A DNA stretch of 64,000 bases, from the NCBI GenBank assembly GCA_973895155.1, contig OZ316897.1:22878001-22942000 (forward strand), given 5' to 3'. Below are positions 1 through 12,100 of this stretch, piece by piece (within the stretch, counting starts at the first letter, position 1; every line of letters begins with the position of its first letter). This DNA is from Marsupella aquatica (Eukaryota; Marchantiophyta). Below the pieces are notes generated by a model, which saw nothing but the letters and a program-made list of their open reading frames with translations, had not been told where the DNA came from and did no database searches. Made by a program: the position numbers and the translations under genes.

Positions 1-112
1 TTCTGTTGGGATTAGTTTCTTGAATTGTGTCCTCAGAGACTGGGAATTGTTCCCTGCATGTGTATCGAACTTTTTGGCATCCCTATACTTCTGACCCAGT
101 CTTATTTTTCAG

Positions 113-3100
113 AGAGAGCCGATCCCAAGCCCGTACCAGAATCAGATGTGGCCACATTGGATCTCAGGTCGCAAGAGGACAGGGAACGATGGTGGGGAAT
201 GGGTCTGAAAGCAATTGCCGATGGAATGCTTGCTGTCTTACTTCTGTCTGGAGGACAGGTATGCACTTCAAGACCCAATTTCGATAACGTGGTATTGATG
301 AGTCGTAAGGAGCGGCACTCACAAACTGCGCTCTTTTGGAAGAGCGGTTAACAATTCTTATTTGTCGAACAAAAAGTCTCGGTCCCTGAGTGCCCAACGT
401 AGGTTTTGTATTTTATTCCCAACTCTCTTGGTATCACGGAAGAACAGCGAGCGAATCTCTCACTTGAGTGGAAGCAGCCTCCTTTCAGCCGAAAACCCCG
501 TCTGTGTACGAAGTTCCTAGTTACAGAAGGCTTCTTCTTGCCACGATCACTCTCTGTTGTGGAGACGTCCCGTAATTCGATTCAACTATGATTCGAAGCT
601 TTTATACAACGCTTTTCATGTTCCCATGCTAGAGGGATTTTCTGAGATCACAGAGGTCAGCTTGGTCATTTTTATTTCATGTCTCAAGCTTTGGTCTGAT
701 TGTAGAAGGGTGGGCACATTGCCTGTTTATTATGAAGTGATTTGTCTGGTATTTATGCTTCTGTGTGATGACGACGATGTGGGCAGGGTACTCGACTAGG
801 CAGCTCGGAACCGAAGGGATGCTTCCGTAAGCTCTTTGCCCTCTAGAGTTCGCCTCAGGATTTCTATACCGCCTTTGATTTGGAATCTAATCGGGACATG
901 CGAATGTTGCGAAACGATGAATGTCATTCCATGAGTGTTAAATAATTTAGCAGGATGTAGAATCCGTTGCATTTTTTTGACTGTGATCGGCTTTTCGGAT
1001 CTGGTCTTGCAGAGATTGGCCTACCGTCTGGGAAATCACTCTTCCAGCTGCAGGCTGAACGCATCCGAAGGGTTCAATATCTAGCTTCTCAATTAATGGC
1101 TGCGGGTACCGTCCTGCTTGATACCCGTCAAAGTTAGTTAGCATTCGGCTTGTTGCATTAGACTTGTTACCTGCTCATAAATCATTTGACTGTAGAATAA
1201 GAGTAGTTAACAAGCCTAGAAATTCTAAAGGCTATGGAGTATTTGAAAAGGACTGTACGCTCTTTGCAGGAAGAATGGTTAGGATTCCTTGGTATATAAT
1301 GACAAGTCCTTTCACCGATTCAGCCACTCGGACGTTTTTTGCCAACAAGAAGAACTTCGGGTTGGATTCAGATCAGGTATGCGAAATTTTATTCTAAATG
1401 GTTTTTGAATTTCTCGTTCAATAATGTAATATTACGTTGGAGTGCTGATTCCCTATGTTATCCACCAAATGTCCTTATTCTTCCGGTTAGCCGGACAACG
1501 TATAGCCTGTCTCAAGTTTTGATGTCTCTCAGGTTATATTTTTTGAGCAAGGATCCTTACCGTGTATTTCTAAGGATGGAAAGTTCATCATGGCAAGTCC
1601 TTTCAAGGTATGTAATTCAATCTACGTTCAAGTGATGCCATTGTGGAGATCAAGAAGGGGATGTTGGAGGGACTAATTCACTCAATATAGAATTGCATTG
1701 TCTGACAATATAAAATCTTTTTCCCGTTGATGAGAACAGCCATTGGCAAACTTGTTTGCTGCTGTGTGCCGTGAAGTAATCCTTACCAGATTGAAATTAT
1801 TTGGCTACGTTGGACAACCTCGGAAGTCAATTTCGTATCAGAGGGTTGAAAATTCAGCGTGGAATTGACCCTTTGGCTAGACATCACACTAATGATCATA
1901 GACCAAATAACAATACAATGTAAAGCTGTTCCGTACGGCTGGAGATTTTTCCTTGAAAGAATTGCAACTCTAACGAGTTGTGCTGTTTTGACCGCTCAAT
2001 TCAGGTTGCCAGAGCTCCTGATGGGAATGGAGGTGTATATGCAGGCAAGGCTCATCGCATTACATTTCTCATCTTTTGAAACTCGTTTGATGGTAGATGA
2101 GTAACAAACAGCTTTCCACTGGATCTACGGGTTGGATTCTTCTTGTCCTAAAGAATACACTTGCCAAAGAAGTCTGCCCAACGAAGTATGTTGTATCCTT
2201 CGGGAAAGTATAGGTCCTCGTTCTTAATCGTTGTAATTACTTCGTTCTTGGGGATAACAGGACGCATAGAATTAAGGGTTTCATGGCGTGGTTCTTTCGA
2301 GAACATAATTTGAAGATCCCAAACACTGAAATTAGAATGTGTACTCATCGTCTTGATTGTTAATACATTTGGTGCAGCCCTCAAGAGTTCAGGATGTTTG
2401 GATAACATGTCAGCGCGTGGCATAAAGTATGTTGACACGTATAGCGTTGACAATGCTTTGGTAAGAAAAAGGACTGTATTTGTAACCCGTTTGGCATTGG
2501 AAGGGCGTGGATACCCTTTAGGTGGTTGAGTAAGAAATATAGCGTCGAGAAGGGATTTGGCGAGATTTCTCTTCGAAGCTTTTAGGATGCTCAATTTGAT
2601 GAGTGTTGTTCTTGGTCATTGTTAGGTGAAGCCGCAAAGCTGAACTTCAGAGGTGGAATCTGAGCTGACTGGGTCCTTTGTTCTTCATGCGTTGCTAGGC
2701 TCGTGTTGCAGACCCGCTCTTTCTGGGTTATTGTATTGAGAAGGGTGCACCTACTGCTGCAAAAGTTCTCAAAAAGGTAGCCCCCTGATGAAGTAGGTTT
2801 TCCATCAGGAAGTGGATCATTTTGGTGGCTCTATTTCATCGTTGTGGAAATAGTTCTTGCATAACGCAATGGCTTGAAAGATCTGCTTCTGCTTGTGTTT
2901 CTTGCCATGTTCTGTTCTGAAGCACTTCAATTTATCGGTTTTGAGTGGCTCTTACAGGCATTTCCGGAAGAAAAAGTTGGCGTATTTGCGTGCCGTGGCC
3001 GTGGGGGTCCGGTTACTGTTTTGGAATATAGTGAACTTGATCCAACCTTACAATTTGCAATAAATCAAGAGACTGGTCGACTTGATTTCAAGTGGAGCAA

Positions 3101-4719
3101 TGTGAGAACTCATATATATTGTTCTTCAATTTATTATTAGTCTATCCGAGTGTCGAGCGGAGAAACTTTGCTACATCGTACGCTCCTTTGAGGTTTTCAA
3201 TCCGGCTGCACTTATGAGTTGATATTTGTTTGAACTCAGTGACGGGTGGACATTGCTGTCTATACTAGTTGCTGGTGCTATTGTAGGGAACTTACGAGTT
3301 ATGATGTGGCCTCCAGATATGCATGCACCTTTTTTCACTGGACTTTCTGAATACGGTAGTGGCGGAACTCGAAAAGGACAGCATGTCGGTAATCTCTCTC
3401 TCTTTGCTTTGCATTTCCAATAGTTGATTTCTCAGATTGCAGTTTAGGTCGTGTCGTCAGTTAAATCTAACTTCTCACCTCTGCCTTCGTCCTATTTGTG
3501 GCTCCGGAGCACAAAGATGAGGATGTCAATTCATTACTTGGTGTGGCTGCAATTTCTTGGTCTTAAATGCCATGTGTTTCATCCTCTTGTTCGCTGCTGT
3601 CCTTGCTTATTAGCATTCTGCTTTTCTACGAATGATTTGAGTCGATGACATTTATCGTCGGTGTGGATTACTAGAATCATTTTGAGTGTCATAGATGGTT
3701 CTTGCTTTGGAGCATAGTTTTCCTCGGGTTGAGAGTGTGGATGTGACTCTTCGTATGCATGTGACTTCATTACACTTTTTCTCTTAACTGTGTCTTCTGG
3801 AGACAAAGACCTTTTTGCGTTAATGGCGAGTGATTGGCAGTAAGACCAGCTCGCAATTGGCGATTAGAGAAGCCCTTGATTTTTGAGGTTTCCTATCTTC
3901 AGGGATCTAAGACATTGCAAATTCATGACGACAAATTATTGATTTTTTGGATGTCCAGTTATCACGTGGCTGAGAAGAATATTGAGGCACTAGGTGGCCC
4001 AACCCCGGGCATAAAGTTAGAGCAATATATATTTGATTCTCTACCGTATGCCTCGTCGGTGGCTCTCTTTGAGGTACAGCATTATCATCTTGTTTGCTAG
4101 TCATGGATTCCTGGATTGTTTTGGGATATTTTAGCTTACGGTCCCTAGCATAGTATGTGCTTTGGCGTGTGTATCTCGGGGCCGTGGCAACCTTTTGGTG
4201 ACCTGGGCAAGTTGCAACTTGTTTTCTACTGGTTTTGAAAAAAGGTCACTAGAGAAGAGGAATTTGCGCCAGTGAAGAATGCTCCTGGAACGACCATTGA
4301 TTCGCCAGACACAGCCCGGACGATGCTGCTCCAACTACACTTGAATTGGGTGGCTGAGGCTGGTGGGCATGTAGTCAACAAGGGAACAGCTCCTGCAGCT
4401 GGTAAGTGGGACGTGTGTCTTTATCAAATTTCCGCTGCATTGGGCTCCTCAGCTCTGGGCTGGCAACAAAGTTCTGATTTTCTATATATACTTCTGTAGC
4501 CGAAATGAGTGAAGCGGACACTAATCTGCGTATGATGGTACGAAAGAATCTCTGAACGCTTAGATTGTCGCTCTCTGCTTGCTGAGAACGCATTTTTCAT
4601 AAGGGGTTGATCGATGTGCAGGACTGGAGGTGGCCCCGCTTCTTTCATATGCAGGTGAAGGCCTGGAGGAAGTCTGCAACAGGAAAACATTCCATGTAAA
4701 TATGGAAATAACTCCTTGA
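113..4719 (+). CDS. UAP: UDP-N-acetylhexosamine pyrophosphorylase, 5' end outside window
   Basis: This enzyme makes UDP-GlcNAc (or UDP-GalNAc) from UTP and the sugar-1-phosphate in the cytosol, for N-glycans, GPI anchors and other glycans. Thirteen exons are seen: 113-258, 787-826, 1013-1105, 1270-1376, 1533-1607, 2005-2044, 2378-2460, 2699-2776, 2958-3101, 3317-3384, 3959-4073, 4245-4401 and 4622-4719 (TGA). All junction phases agree, giving about 413 residues. The plant enzyme is about 500 residues long, so roughly 90 N-terminal residues lie upstream. Family landmarks in order: WWGMGLKAIADG, the nucleotide-binding loop LLLSGGQ-GTRLGSSEPKG split by an intron, GLPSGKSLFQLQAERI, WYIMTSPFT, APDGNGGVY, EEKVGVFACRGRGGP, GIKLEQYIFD, REEEFAPVKNA and a C-terminal LLSYAGEGLE. 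The intron at 2045-2377 has a GC donor. The usual CYGVDN reads TYSVDN here. The family call is secure; which paralogue is not. Confidence 0.95.
2045..2377 (+). other. GC-AG intron in the UAP gene
   Basis: The exon ending VYA (2005-2044) is followed by GCAAGG, not GT. The next exon, starting at 2378 after GGTGCAG, restores the frame exactly (VYA-ALKSSG). The GT dinucleotides nearby do not give the right phase. This is the only non-GT donor among the introns I resolved. Confidence 0.75.
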
Positions 4720-5600
4720 GGGTGAGTAACTTCGATATCCTTAAGTGTTGGGAGTATTATAGTTTCCGGATCTTGGCAAAGATATTGCTTAGAAGAAAAT
4801 TCCTCACGCCAACGGTGTACCACCCTTTCAGTCTATCAAATTGTCAGGACAAACTTGCCCAATTTTGTTTGTTCTGTCATGTCGAGTGGCTGAGACCTGT
4901 GGGTTGTATGTTGCAGTTCTCCGACTGGAAGTGAAGCAGATCAAGTTGCTTTTGATGGTGAACCTGGAGGAGCCGCTTGTTATAGAATCAGCTTCTTGAT
5001 CCAATTACGTCTCGTTCTTCTTAGGAAACTATTGCATAGATCAATTAGACAAGAGGAACTACCAGGCCCCAGAGGTCAACTTCCCAATGACTTTAAAGTG
5101 GGATGAGTTAGTCCTCGGAGGGTTCTGCTAGTTTTTCAGGTTTAGAATGTCAAAGGGCAAGGATCCCCAATCTTTTCGCATTGATGTGGTCATGGTACTT
5201 TTCGTGAAGTTCGTTCACAGTGTACCTGAAATGTTTTGTGCAACCAGAGTTGCGCGGGCATGAATAAGAGCCAGTAGTTCAACGTAAAAAGTATTAGCGT
5301 CGTGATGATAAACTTCAAACAGGGGAAGCCTACTCTCAGCGAGCTTTTCTGTTTCTACGGCAGACCTTTCGGTACAGAAGTCTCCTCTTGATGTTGACCT
5401 GATACAATTCTTTATAACCGTTTCTCAGGTTGTTGCAAGTCCTCGTCAAGTTCTCAATTGTTTGTCTTGTGCTGTGTCTACTCTTGGAATGATCTGTTAA
5501 TGTCATAGGCTTTGTGATGTACTTGTATTTTTACAGTTTTAAATGATGTGTTATGGACATACGAAGCTGCCCAGAACAATATTCATTTTAGAGTTTTCTT
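4720..5600. other. UAP 3' flank, no further gene seen
   Basis: No protein-like exon continues past the TGA at 4717-4719. The stretch is moderately T-rich and probably holds the 3' UTR. I could not fix a polyadenylation site. Confidence 0.4.
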
Positions 5601-5639
5601 CTCTTCTTCTTCGTTGGAATTCTGTTTGTCCTCGCATAT

Positions 5640-5900
5640 TCCGCATTATTGGACACAGAGGACGAGCACACAGACCAGGTACCTGACAGGGAAACACAAC
5701 CCAAACGGACCGAGCGTCGGCGTGCATAAGAGACAGAATTGCGTCCAAACGCGTAGCTCACAGATGGAAACGAAAACCCCAGTGGACCGGCGTGGGTGCG
5801 AGACATGAAAGAGTCAGTCGGGTAGCGTCTCACAGAGGGAGACAAAACCCAGAAGAACAAGGGTCGGCGTGCAGACGAGACACGAAGGAGTCAACTCACT
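5640..5900. repeat. Degenerate tandem repeat, about 75-bp unit
   Basis: Three diverged units share a GGAAACACAACCC-like core (near 5690, 5766 and 5838) followed by a GGTCGGCGTGCA-like segment and GAGAC. The unit length varies, so this looks like an old minisatellite. The ORFs over it are low-value. Confidence 0.5.
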
Positions 5901-6359
5901 GAGATTTGATGATTTCAGCAGTAAAACGAGGTGGTTGACCAGGTTAGTGGGTGATGAACGTCCCCATGAGGCTCGTCAGTGCTCGGGTCCCGACCAGGGT
6001 TCCTTTCAGCGAATCAAACCCACCAAACCCATCCGAACGCACCAAACCCTCTTTCGCCACGTTACCGTGTAGACGACCGACATTCCCCTAAATGTTGAAG
6101 AAGCCTACTATGGGTGTGGTGGGACCGGAGGGACTTCCAACCAAACCTCGTGGATGTGCCAGAGTGAGGGGTTGGCGCTCCATCACGCTTTATTTTTCCG
6201 GTTCGGATCTTCTTTTGGGTGAACTAGAAGCGGAAGTAGGGAGAAGTCGAGGCCAGATCTTTCGTATAATCGAAATCTGGTCTAATCTGACGTGCTCCAT
6301 GAAGTGATCTCGCTTTGCCTCTCGTCGTTGGATTAATGCTCGTTCACTGCATATGGACT

Positions 6360-6473
6360 GATAATTGACAGTTGCAGGTCATACACTCACTGTATCTAAT
6401 TGATAATTGACAGTTGCAGGTCATACACTCACTGTATCTGATTAATAATTGACAGTTGCAGGTCGGACACTCA
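6360..6473. repeat. Three tandem copies of a 42-bp unit
   Basis: Copies starting at 6360, 6402 and 6443 share ATAATTGACAGTTGCAGGTC and then CACTCACTGTATCT. The first two are nearly identical and the third has diverged at its end. Confidence 0.85.
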
Positions 6474-6532
6474 TGTGTGCAGAGCATGTATTCTTCATTC
6501 ATTAACACTACTCCCTGGTTTTATATATCTCA

Positions 6533-6570
6533 CATGGCCAAAAAACAAAAGGCTCTCAACCAGGAGACTG

Positions 6571-6619
<49 letters not shown>

Positions 6620-6655
6620 GGCCAGAAAGCAAGAGGCTCCAACCAGGAGACACAA
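6533..6655. repeat. (TA)n microsatellite inside a duplicated flank
   Basis: A run of about 21 AT units fills 6574-6615. On both sides lies a related block, ATGGCCAAAAAACAAAAGGC at 6533 and ATGGCCAGAAAGCAAGAGGC at 6617, each continuing into a CAACCAGGAGAC-type segment. The microsatellite therefore sits between two copies of a short direct repeat. Confidence 0.85.
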
Positions 6656-7660
6656 CCCAGAGGCAAAAGGATAAATAAAAGAGGAAGCAACAAGGGAAAG
6701 CCCTAGAAGACCAACAACCAGGAACTAGAAACTAAAACAACCTTCCCTAATGACTGAAGATCCTGGTATAGCTTTAGGGTAAACTGCATTGGAGGGTCCC
6801 ATAGAGGAACTTGACTAAGGCCCAAAAAGAACCACCTCACCCATAGGAAGAGTAGTGAATGCTTGAGACCTTTGCCTAAAGAAGGTCAAGATCACACAAA
6901 TTGAGGGTTAAGGCCTCCATTCTACACAATGTACTGCCACAGGCTCATAAGAAATTGTCAAACATTGGATGTATGGCAGCAAAGACTTCCAAAGCAACTG
7001 GGTAAAACAGGTCTCTGGGGTAACTCTCAACATAGGTCTCCTCCTTAAACCCCTGGGGAGCCCTAGCAGTGGCATGGCCCGGTAGATTAGCAGCCACGGC
7101 AACATTGGTTCCACCAGTAAAGTCAGCAACAACTACATTCCCAAAACCTCGTATTTGAGGAACTCTTTATTGTATGACTGAGAAGGGCTCATGGAAGCAA
7201 AGGATCTAAAGAGAGAAATGGATGAGAAATGAAAAATTCACCTGGTTTTATTTTTTGAAAACCACACTGGTTTTTGAAACACCCAATTGTAGATCTTTCT
7301 TTTAGGCCATAGAGTGCCCTATGTGAAATGGACGGTTAGACGCAATTAAAGCAGCAATTGCGTTGTAAGTGCCAGGAATTTTGGCTTACCTGCTTAAGTG
7401 TGGGCCAGCCATTTAAATACACCAAAATTTTATATACAAGAAAAAATGTAGTTTTCATAAGTGCAAGTTGAGCTTCAAAGAAAGATGCTAAACTAGCAAG
7501 TGTATTTTTTATTTATAAGTGTACACATGCATTATCAGTTATTGTAACCTATATATGTAAGAAAAATTTATTGATAAATGCAAGAGACAAATATATAAAG
7601 TGGTTTTATAAACTTATCCAATTGAATCAGCCACTGCAATATAAGAAGTGATCAGTGCAG
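6656..7660. other. Intergenic, no gene supported
   Basis: AT-rich sequence with no exon-like homology that I recognise. An open stretch on the minus strand near 6908-7132 is short and matches no family I know. Confidence 0.35.
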
Positions 7661-7822
7661 CGGACAATTACATAATGTAGTTTCATGGACTTATTCTGCG
7701 AGAGTTATTCTAAATACACATCTGGCGGACAATTACATAATGTAATTTCATGCACTTATTCTGAGAGAGTTATTCTAATAGAATAATAGTGTATGAAACA
7801 GTTATTCTAAATACACATCTGG
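7661..7822. repeat. 65-bp tandem duplication, second copy with an insertion
   Basis: Copies start at 7661 and 7726 with CGGACAATTACATAATGTA and end with AAATACACATCTGG. The second carries about 32 extra bases that partly repeat the AGTTATTCTA motif. Confidence 0.8.
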
Positions 7823-7940
7823 GCCTCCGCTTTTGATGTGCAATTAACGGGACCCCAAACATAGTGGAGGAAGTGGATAAGTGCACGCTGGTGGGTCTTT
7901 CCGTGGAGACTTAACTTAGAAGACATGGTAGACCATTGAG

Positions 7941-8139
7941 GCGGCTGTAGAGATAGACGAATTCAATCTACAGCATTGCAGAAACCCAACGCCATACAGT
8001 TCAATCTTTGCTCTACCGTTTCATTGCATCTACACCCTAGCGGCTGTAAGATGGACGAATTCAATTTACAGCATTGCAGCAACCCAACGGCACATGCTTC
8101 TACTTTGCTCTGCCGTTTCTTTACATTATCTAGACCCCA
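7941..8139. repeat. 99-bp tandem duplication
   Basis: Copies begin at 7941 and 8040 (GCGGCTGTA...GACGAATTCAAT). They share the CAGCATTGCAG and TTTGCTCTRCCGTTTC blocks and differ by scattered substitutions and small indels. Confidence 0.8.
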
Positions 8140-8452
8140 AGATGACCAGAGATAATCTTCAGAGCAAGACTCTCTAACGGTCACCAGTCTAGAGCGCCCA
8201 GAACGTGTCAACTGATTGGCATGAAGTTTCCGTAGTAAACTGTTGTTCTGCATGGGGTTGTGATCATTCAGTTCCTGAAGTAGAAGGTCTTGGTGAGGAT
8301 GCCAGGGGTCTGCAGATTTTGAAAAAGATAATGCAGGATTTGTTGAAAGTGGACCAAAACAATCAGTAAGGACTTGTTAGGCAGGGATCAAATTGCCAGG
8401 CCTCAAGCGAATGACCAGCCAAAGATGTATGCCAGTGATGACATGATCCGGG

Positions 8453-8520
8453 TCCAGAATCAACACAATGCGAGCACGAGTGAGACTCCAGAATCAACAC
8501 AATTCGAACACGAGCGAGAC
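8453..8520. repeat. 34-bp tandem duplication
   Basis: Two adjacent 34-base copies start at 8453 and 8487 (TCCAGAATCAACACAAT...). They differ at three positions. Confidence 0.85.
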
Positions 8521-9185
8521 TAACATTGCAGAACTGAACTGGATAGAGAAATCTGAAGATCCGTCTGGGTCAAAAAATATTCTGGGTCGAACGTACTGTA
8601 CAGCAATGGTCATCACCACAAAAAGCTAGTGGGTGAGACACAATTTCCCTGTATTGTGTGATTCGCGCTCCAAGAATTGTTACGCTTGAAATCGGTGATG
8701 TAACAAAGATGGTGATCCTATACTTTTGAGCACCTTTCCATAGGCAAATTGGGAGCCTAGTAGATTTCCCTGAGAGTGTCGGACTACCGACAATGGTAGA
8801 AATGAATGGTTGATTTCTAACTACACTCATCTGTAATATGGCGAGTGATTTAAGGGGCTAACATAAGAATGAACAAATAAGAGAACTGGATTTCTACCAA
8901 TTACTCATCTGCAAAATGATAGCCTAAAGAGGTTCGCAATTAGGCGGATCTCTGAATTCTTCAACAGTGTTGATCTTTGGTGAGGAATGAGTGGTATGGG
9001 TGAGTGGTGATCGCTCTACTTGAAACCAGCTTGGCTTAAAAAACGATTTTGAAATCCAGGATTGTTTCATCCTTGTGTGCGTTTAAGTAAGCCAGATGAC
9101 TTGCTTGCATCTTGTCGAATGTATACCACTTTCACCCTTGGAGGTAATTAATACATGGGGAATTCCTTGAACAGTTTCACCAAAA

Positions 9186-12100
9186 TCAGGACATGATGGC
9201 CGACTTGGCCCTTTTTGATCCCCGTTGCGCCTTTTTCAGTATCACATCCTTGTGATAGCCCTGCACATTGTTCAGTATTGAGGAATCAGCAGCAGACTAC
9301 ATGAATTAACGAAACCAGGGTCCCCACAGCCAAAATACTTGCAAAATGTGCTTTACGAACCCTCCACAAACCCCTCCCACCCAAATGTCAACCAAAGAAA
9401 AGGATTTGCACCTGGACAACGAAGTTCCTTCGTTCACAATCCAAAAACATGTTGACTCGCCATGGTATTTGGGTTACAAGCTTGTTACGCACGACGGCGA
9501 AGCTCAATTGATCTCGTGACGTGAATCGATCTACTTCGTTGAACCATAGGCAACCAAATAAATTCGTGACAGGTGTGTGCTCTCGAATTATAACACAGCC
9601 CTCAGGAACATCTGCTTGACACACGGACAGGCCATATCAGATGAGGCGGACGATCAATCTCACCAAAGCCACATACTTAAATTTCCTTGATTCGGGAGTT
9701 GGAGAGGCCACATACCGCTAACGATTGGCAGCTTCTCCTGATTATAAGGGGTCAACCCTTCACTCCGATAAAAATCTACTTGAGCGTCAATAGAGACATT
9801 GTCATACTTTCCAGCAGCTTTATTGGCTTCAGCCTCCACAAAGACGTCGAAACGAGCGTAGTGCTTGGAAATTGCAAAGGTATCATTGGTTCTCCACAAG
9901 AATCTGCACGAGACGAGCTTTTCAGTATACCAAATGACGACTTATTATCTTCGATAGAATGCATTAAACTCGAATCGAACTTTCGGAGAGTCTGCATTAG
10001 CAGATTCTTCACACAGGGCCAACTATGATGACCCTCTCTACGGATGTAATACCCAAGGTTGGGAATCTGATCCCCCACAACCGCTAAGTCAATTATGACA
10101 CTTGTTAGGCGGGAACATTGCAAACTCTACAATCACATGCTAAAGCTCTTGTCAGGCACGTCGGCCCAACAGCTTTGCAGAAAAATCAGGACTTCATTTT
10201 TGCTAGAAATGACGAACTGGAACGGAAAGAGAATATCAGTCCTATGGAACTAGTTCAGGCTGAACTGGCATATCTGCATAACTGCAGCGTACGCAGGTTC
10301 TGCATTAGTCTTTAAACCCATCGGGATGATCAACTTCAGATTACGATATTTAACATTAGAATTGCTGCACGGACCTTTCTAGAATTTGATAGGGATCCGC
10401 TATTAGCTCCAGCTTTCCATCCACCCACAGTGAAAACCGAGCGTTTGGAAATAATCTATGAATCAATAATTTTGGAATCTGCAAAGCAACCAGGGAATAG
10501 ATGAGGTGAGTCATTCAGCTTACTTATGCTTAGTCTCGCAACATCCCTAATTCATTCAAAATGGATCCAGCGACATTTATGAAAAGGAAATGCAAGAGCG
10601 GCTTAGTAATAAATTGGTTGTTTGCATGTGAACACCATTGACCTGAGAAGACACGTTACCTTGCCATTGCGTCGTGCATCAGAGTACGGAAGGTTGTGGA
10701 CAACAACCATATTCCACAAACCAATTTTTCTTGTACTTTGTAAATTTGCATTATTGAGTAACGCTGCGCCTGTTTCCTCATCAATGAACATGAAAAAGCA
10801 GACATTTTTCCTTGCCTCCTCGCTTATGTTCTTTGGTTGTTGCAACTCATCATAGTTTCCTGCACAATTCGCTTGTGGCTTCAGAAAGGAACGCTCAGCA
10901 TTGTCAAAGATTTACCTCTCCGAAATCACCGAGGCACCACTACGCATGCATAGTATATGCATTGTAATACTTCAGATATAAGATAGCACACCTTCAAGAC
11001 TTACCAAAAATAGCCGATCCCACTACAATTCCATGGCATTTGTGCATCTCCGCTCGATCTTCATCAGAAATGTCAAATCCACTTCCGAGCCCTGGCTCGC
11101 TTCCTTTCACAAACCTGGAAAGTTAACAAGCACAAGATTAACGTCTCCGGATATTCTCGAGTTCACAAGTTCGTGCTAGTATACTAATCTGCTCTGTTTA
11201 TTTACCATTTTGGATATGATCAAACCAATCTACCAACTTGTACATCAGGGAAAGTCGAAGTCCAGGACTCTGACCCGCAGTGCACTGCCATGTCTTCTCG
11301 AATGTGATGGGACTGATTTCGGCCTTCCAAAGTTGGATGGCCTCCAAATTCTGATCCAGTACTCGATGCAAGAGAGGCCTCTGCACTATTCGACTCTCCA
11401 AGGAATGTCAGATTCCTCAACACCTGAGTAGATATCACCCCAGGAGGTGGCATTGCTTGAATTGCTTGCTCGACTGGAAGATAACATACTGGGCAAGCTG
11501 CACATAGCAAATTTGAGGATTAGAGAGTCCGAGACTTGCTCAGAGCATGGTATCCAACTCTGAGGTAAATAATACTACTCTAGCCAATCTTCCTGAAGGT
11601 GGAGGATAATCACAGCAACAAAATTCTTCAACAGGAGACAGGACCAAATGGAATGCAGTTGCTTACGACGGGGTCCAGTCCGTTTTTTGTCGGCTGGTGG
11701 AGGAGGGATTGAAAAACCCTGACACGGATGATTCAGGGGAAGGGCCGGATCGTAGTACAATGTCGGTGGAGAGGTACTTGACACAGGGGTTTTGCTCCGT
11801 TTCACGTGATACTGGGACGAATCTTCAGTGTTCTTGTAGTCCTGCAGTAAGGATCCTGACAAGGTGTCATCCCTAGTGTCCAGCAGAAACTTCCGCATCT
11901 GCTCAGTATCCCTCCGATCGTCTGGACCCAAGATGTGCTCTCCCAAGGTATTGTGCACTGCTGTGAAGAAAACCCTCCCTTCCTCCAATTCTCGAACTGC
12001 AAAGATGCCAAGAAGATGAAAGGACAAGAGTCAGGAAGGCCTCCTCTCGCATCACAACAAAATCCAAAGCCGAGCACCCACAAGAGATTGGCATGGCTTT

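Noticed and set aside
2148-2594. A 148-residue open frame on the minus strand, at first sight an inserted viral-like ORF
   Set aside because: It starts at TTG, has no ATG, and covers a true UAP exon (2378-2460) on the opposite strand whose phases fit. It is a shadow.
8924-9010. Open segment on the minus strand considered as the last exon of the DUF616 gene
   Set aside because: The exon at 9260-9186 starts GYHKDVILKKAQ, matches the family tail after FVVQ and keeps phase. The other segment would begin with a stop in that phase.
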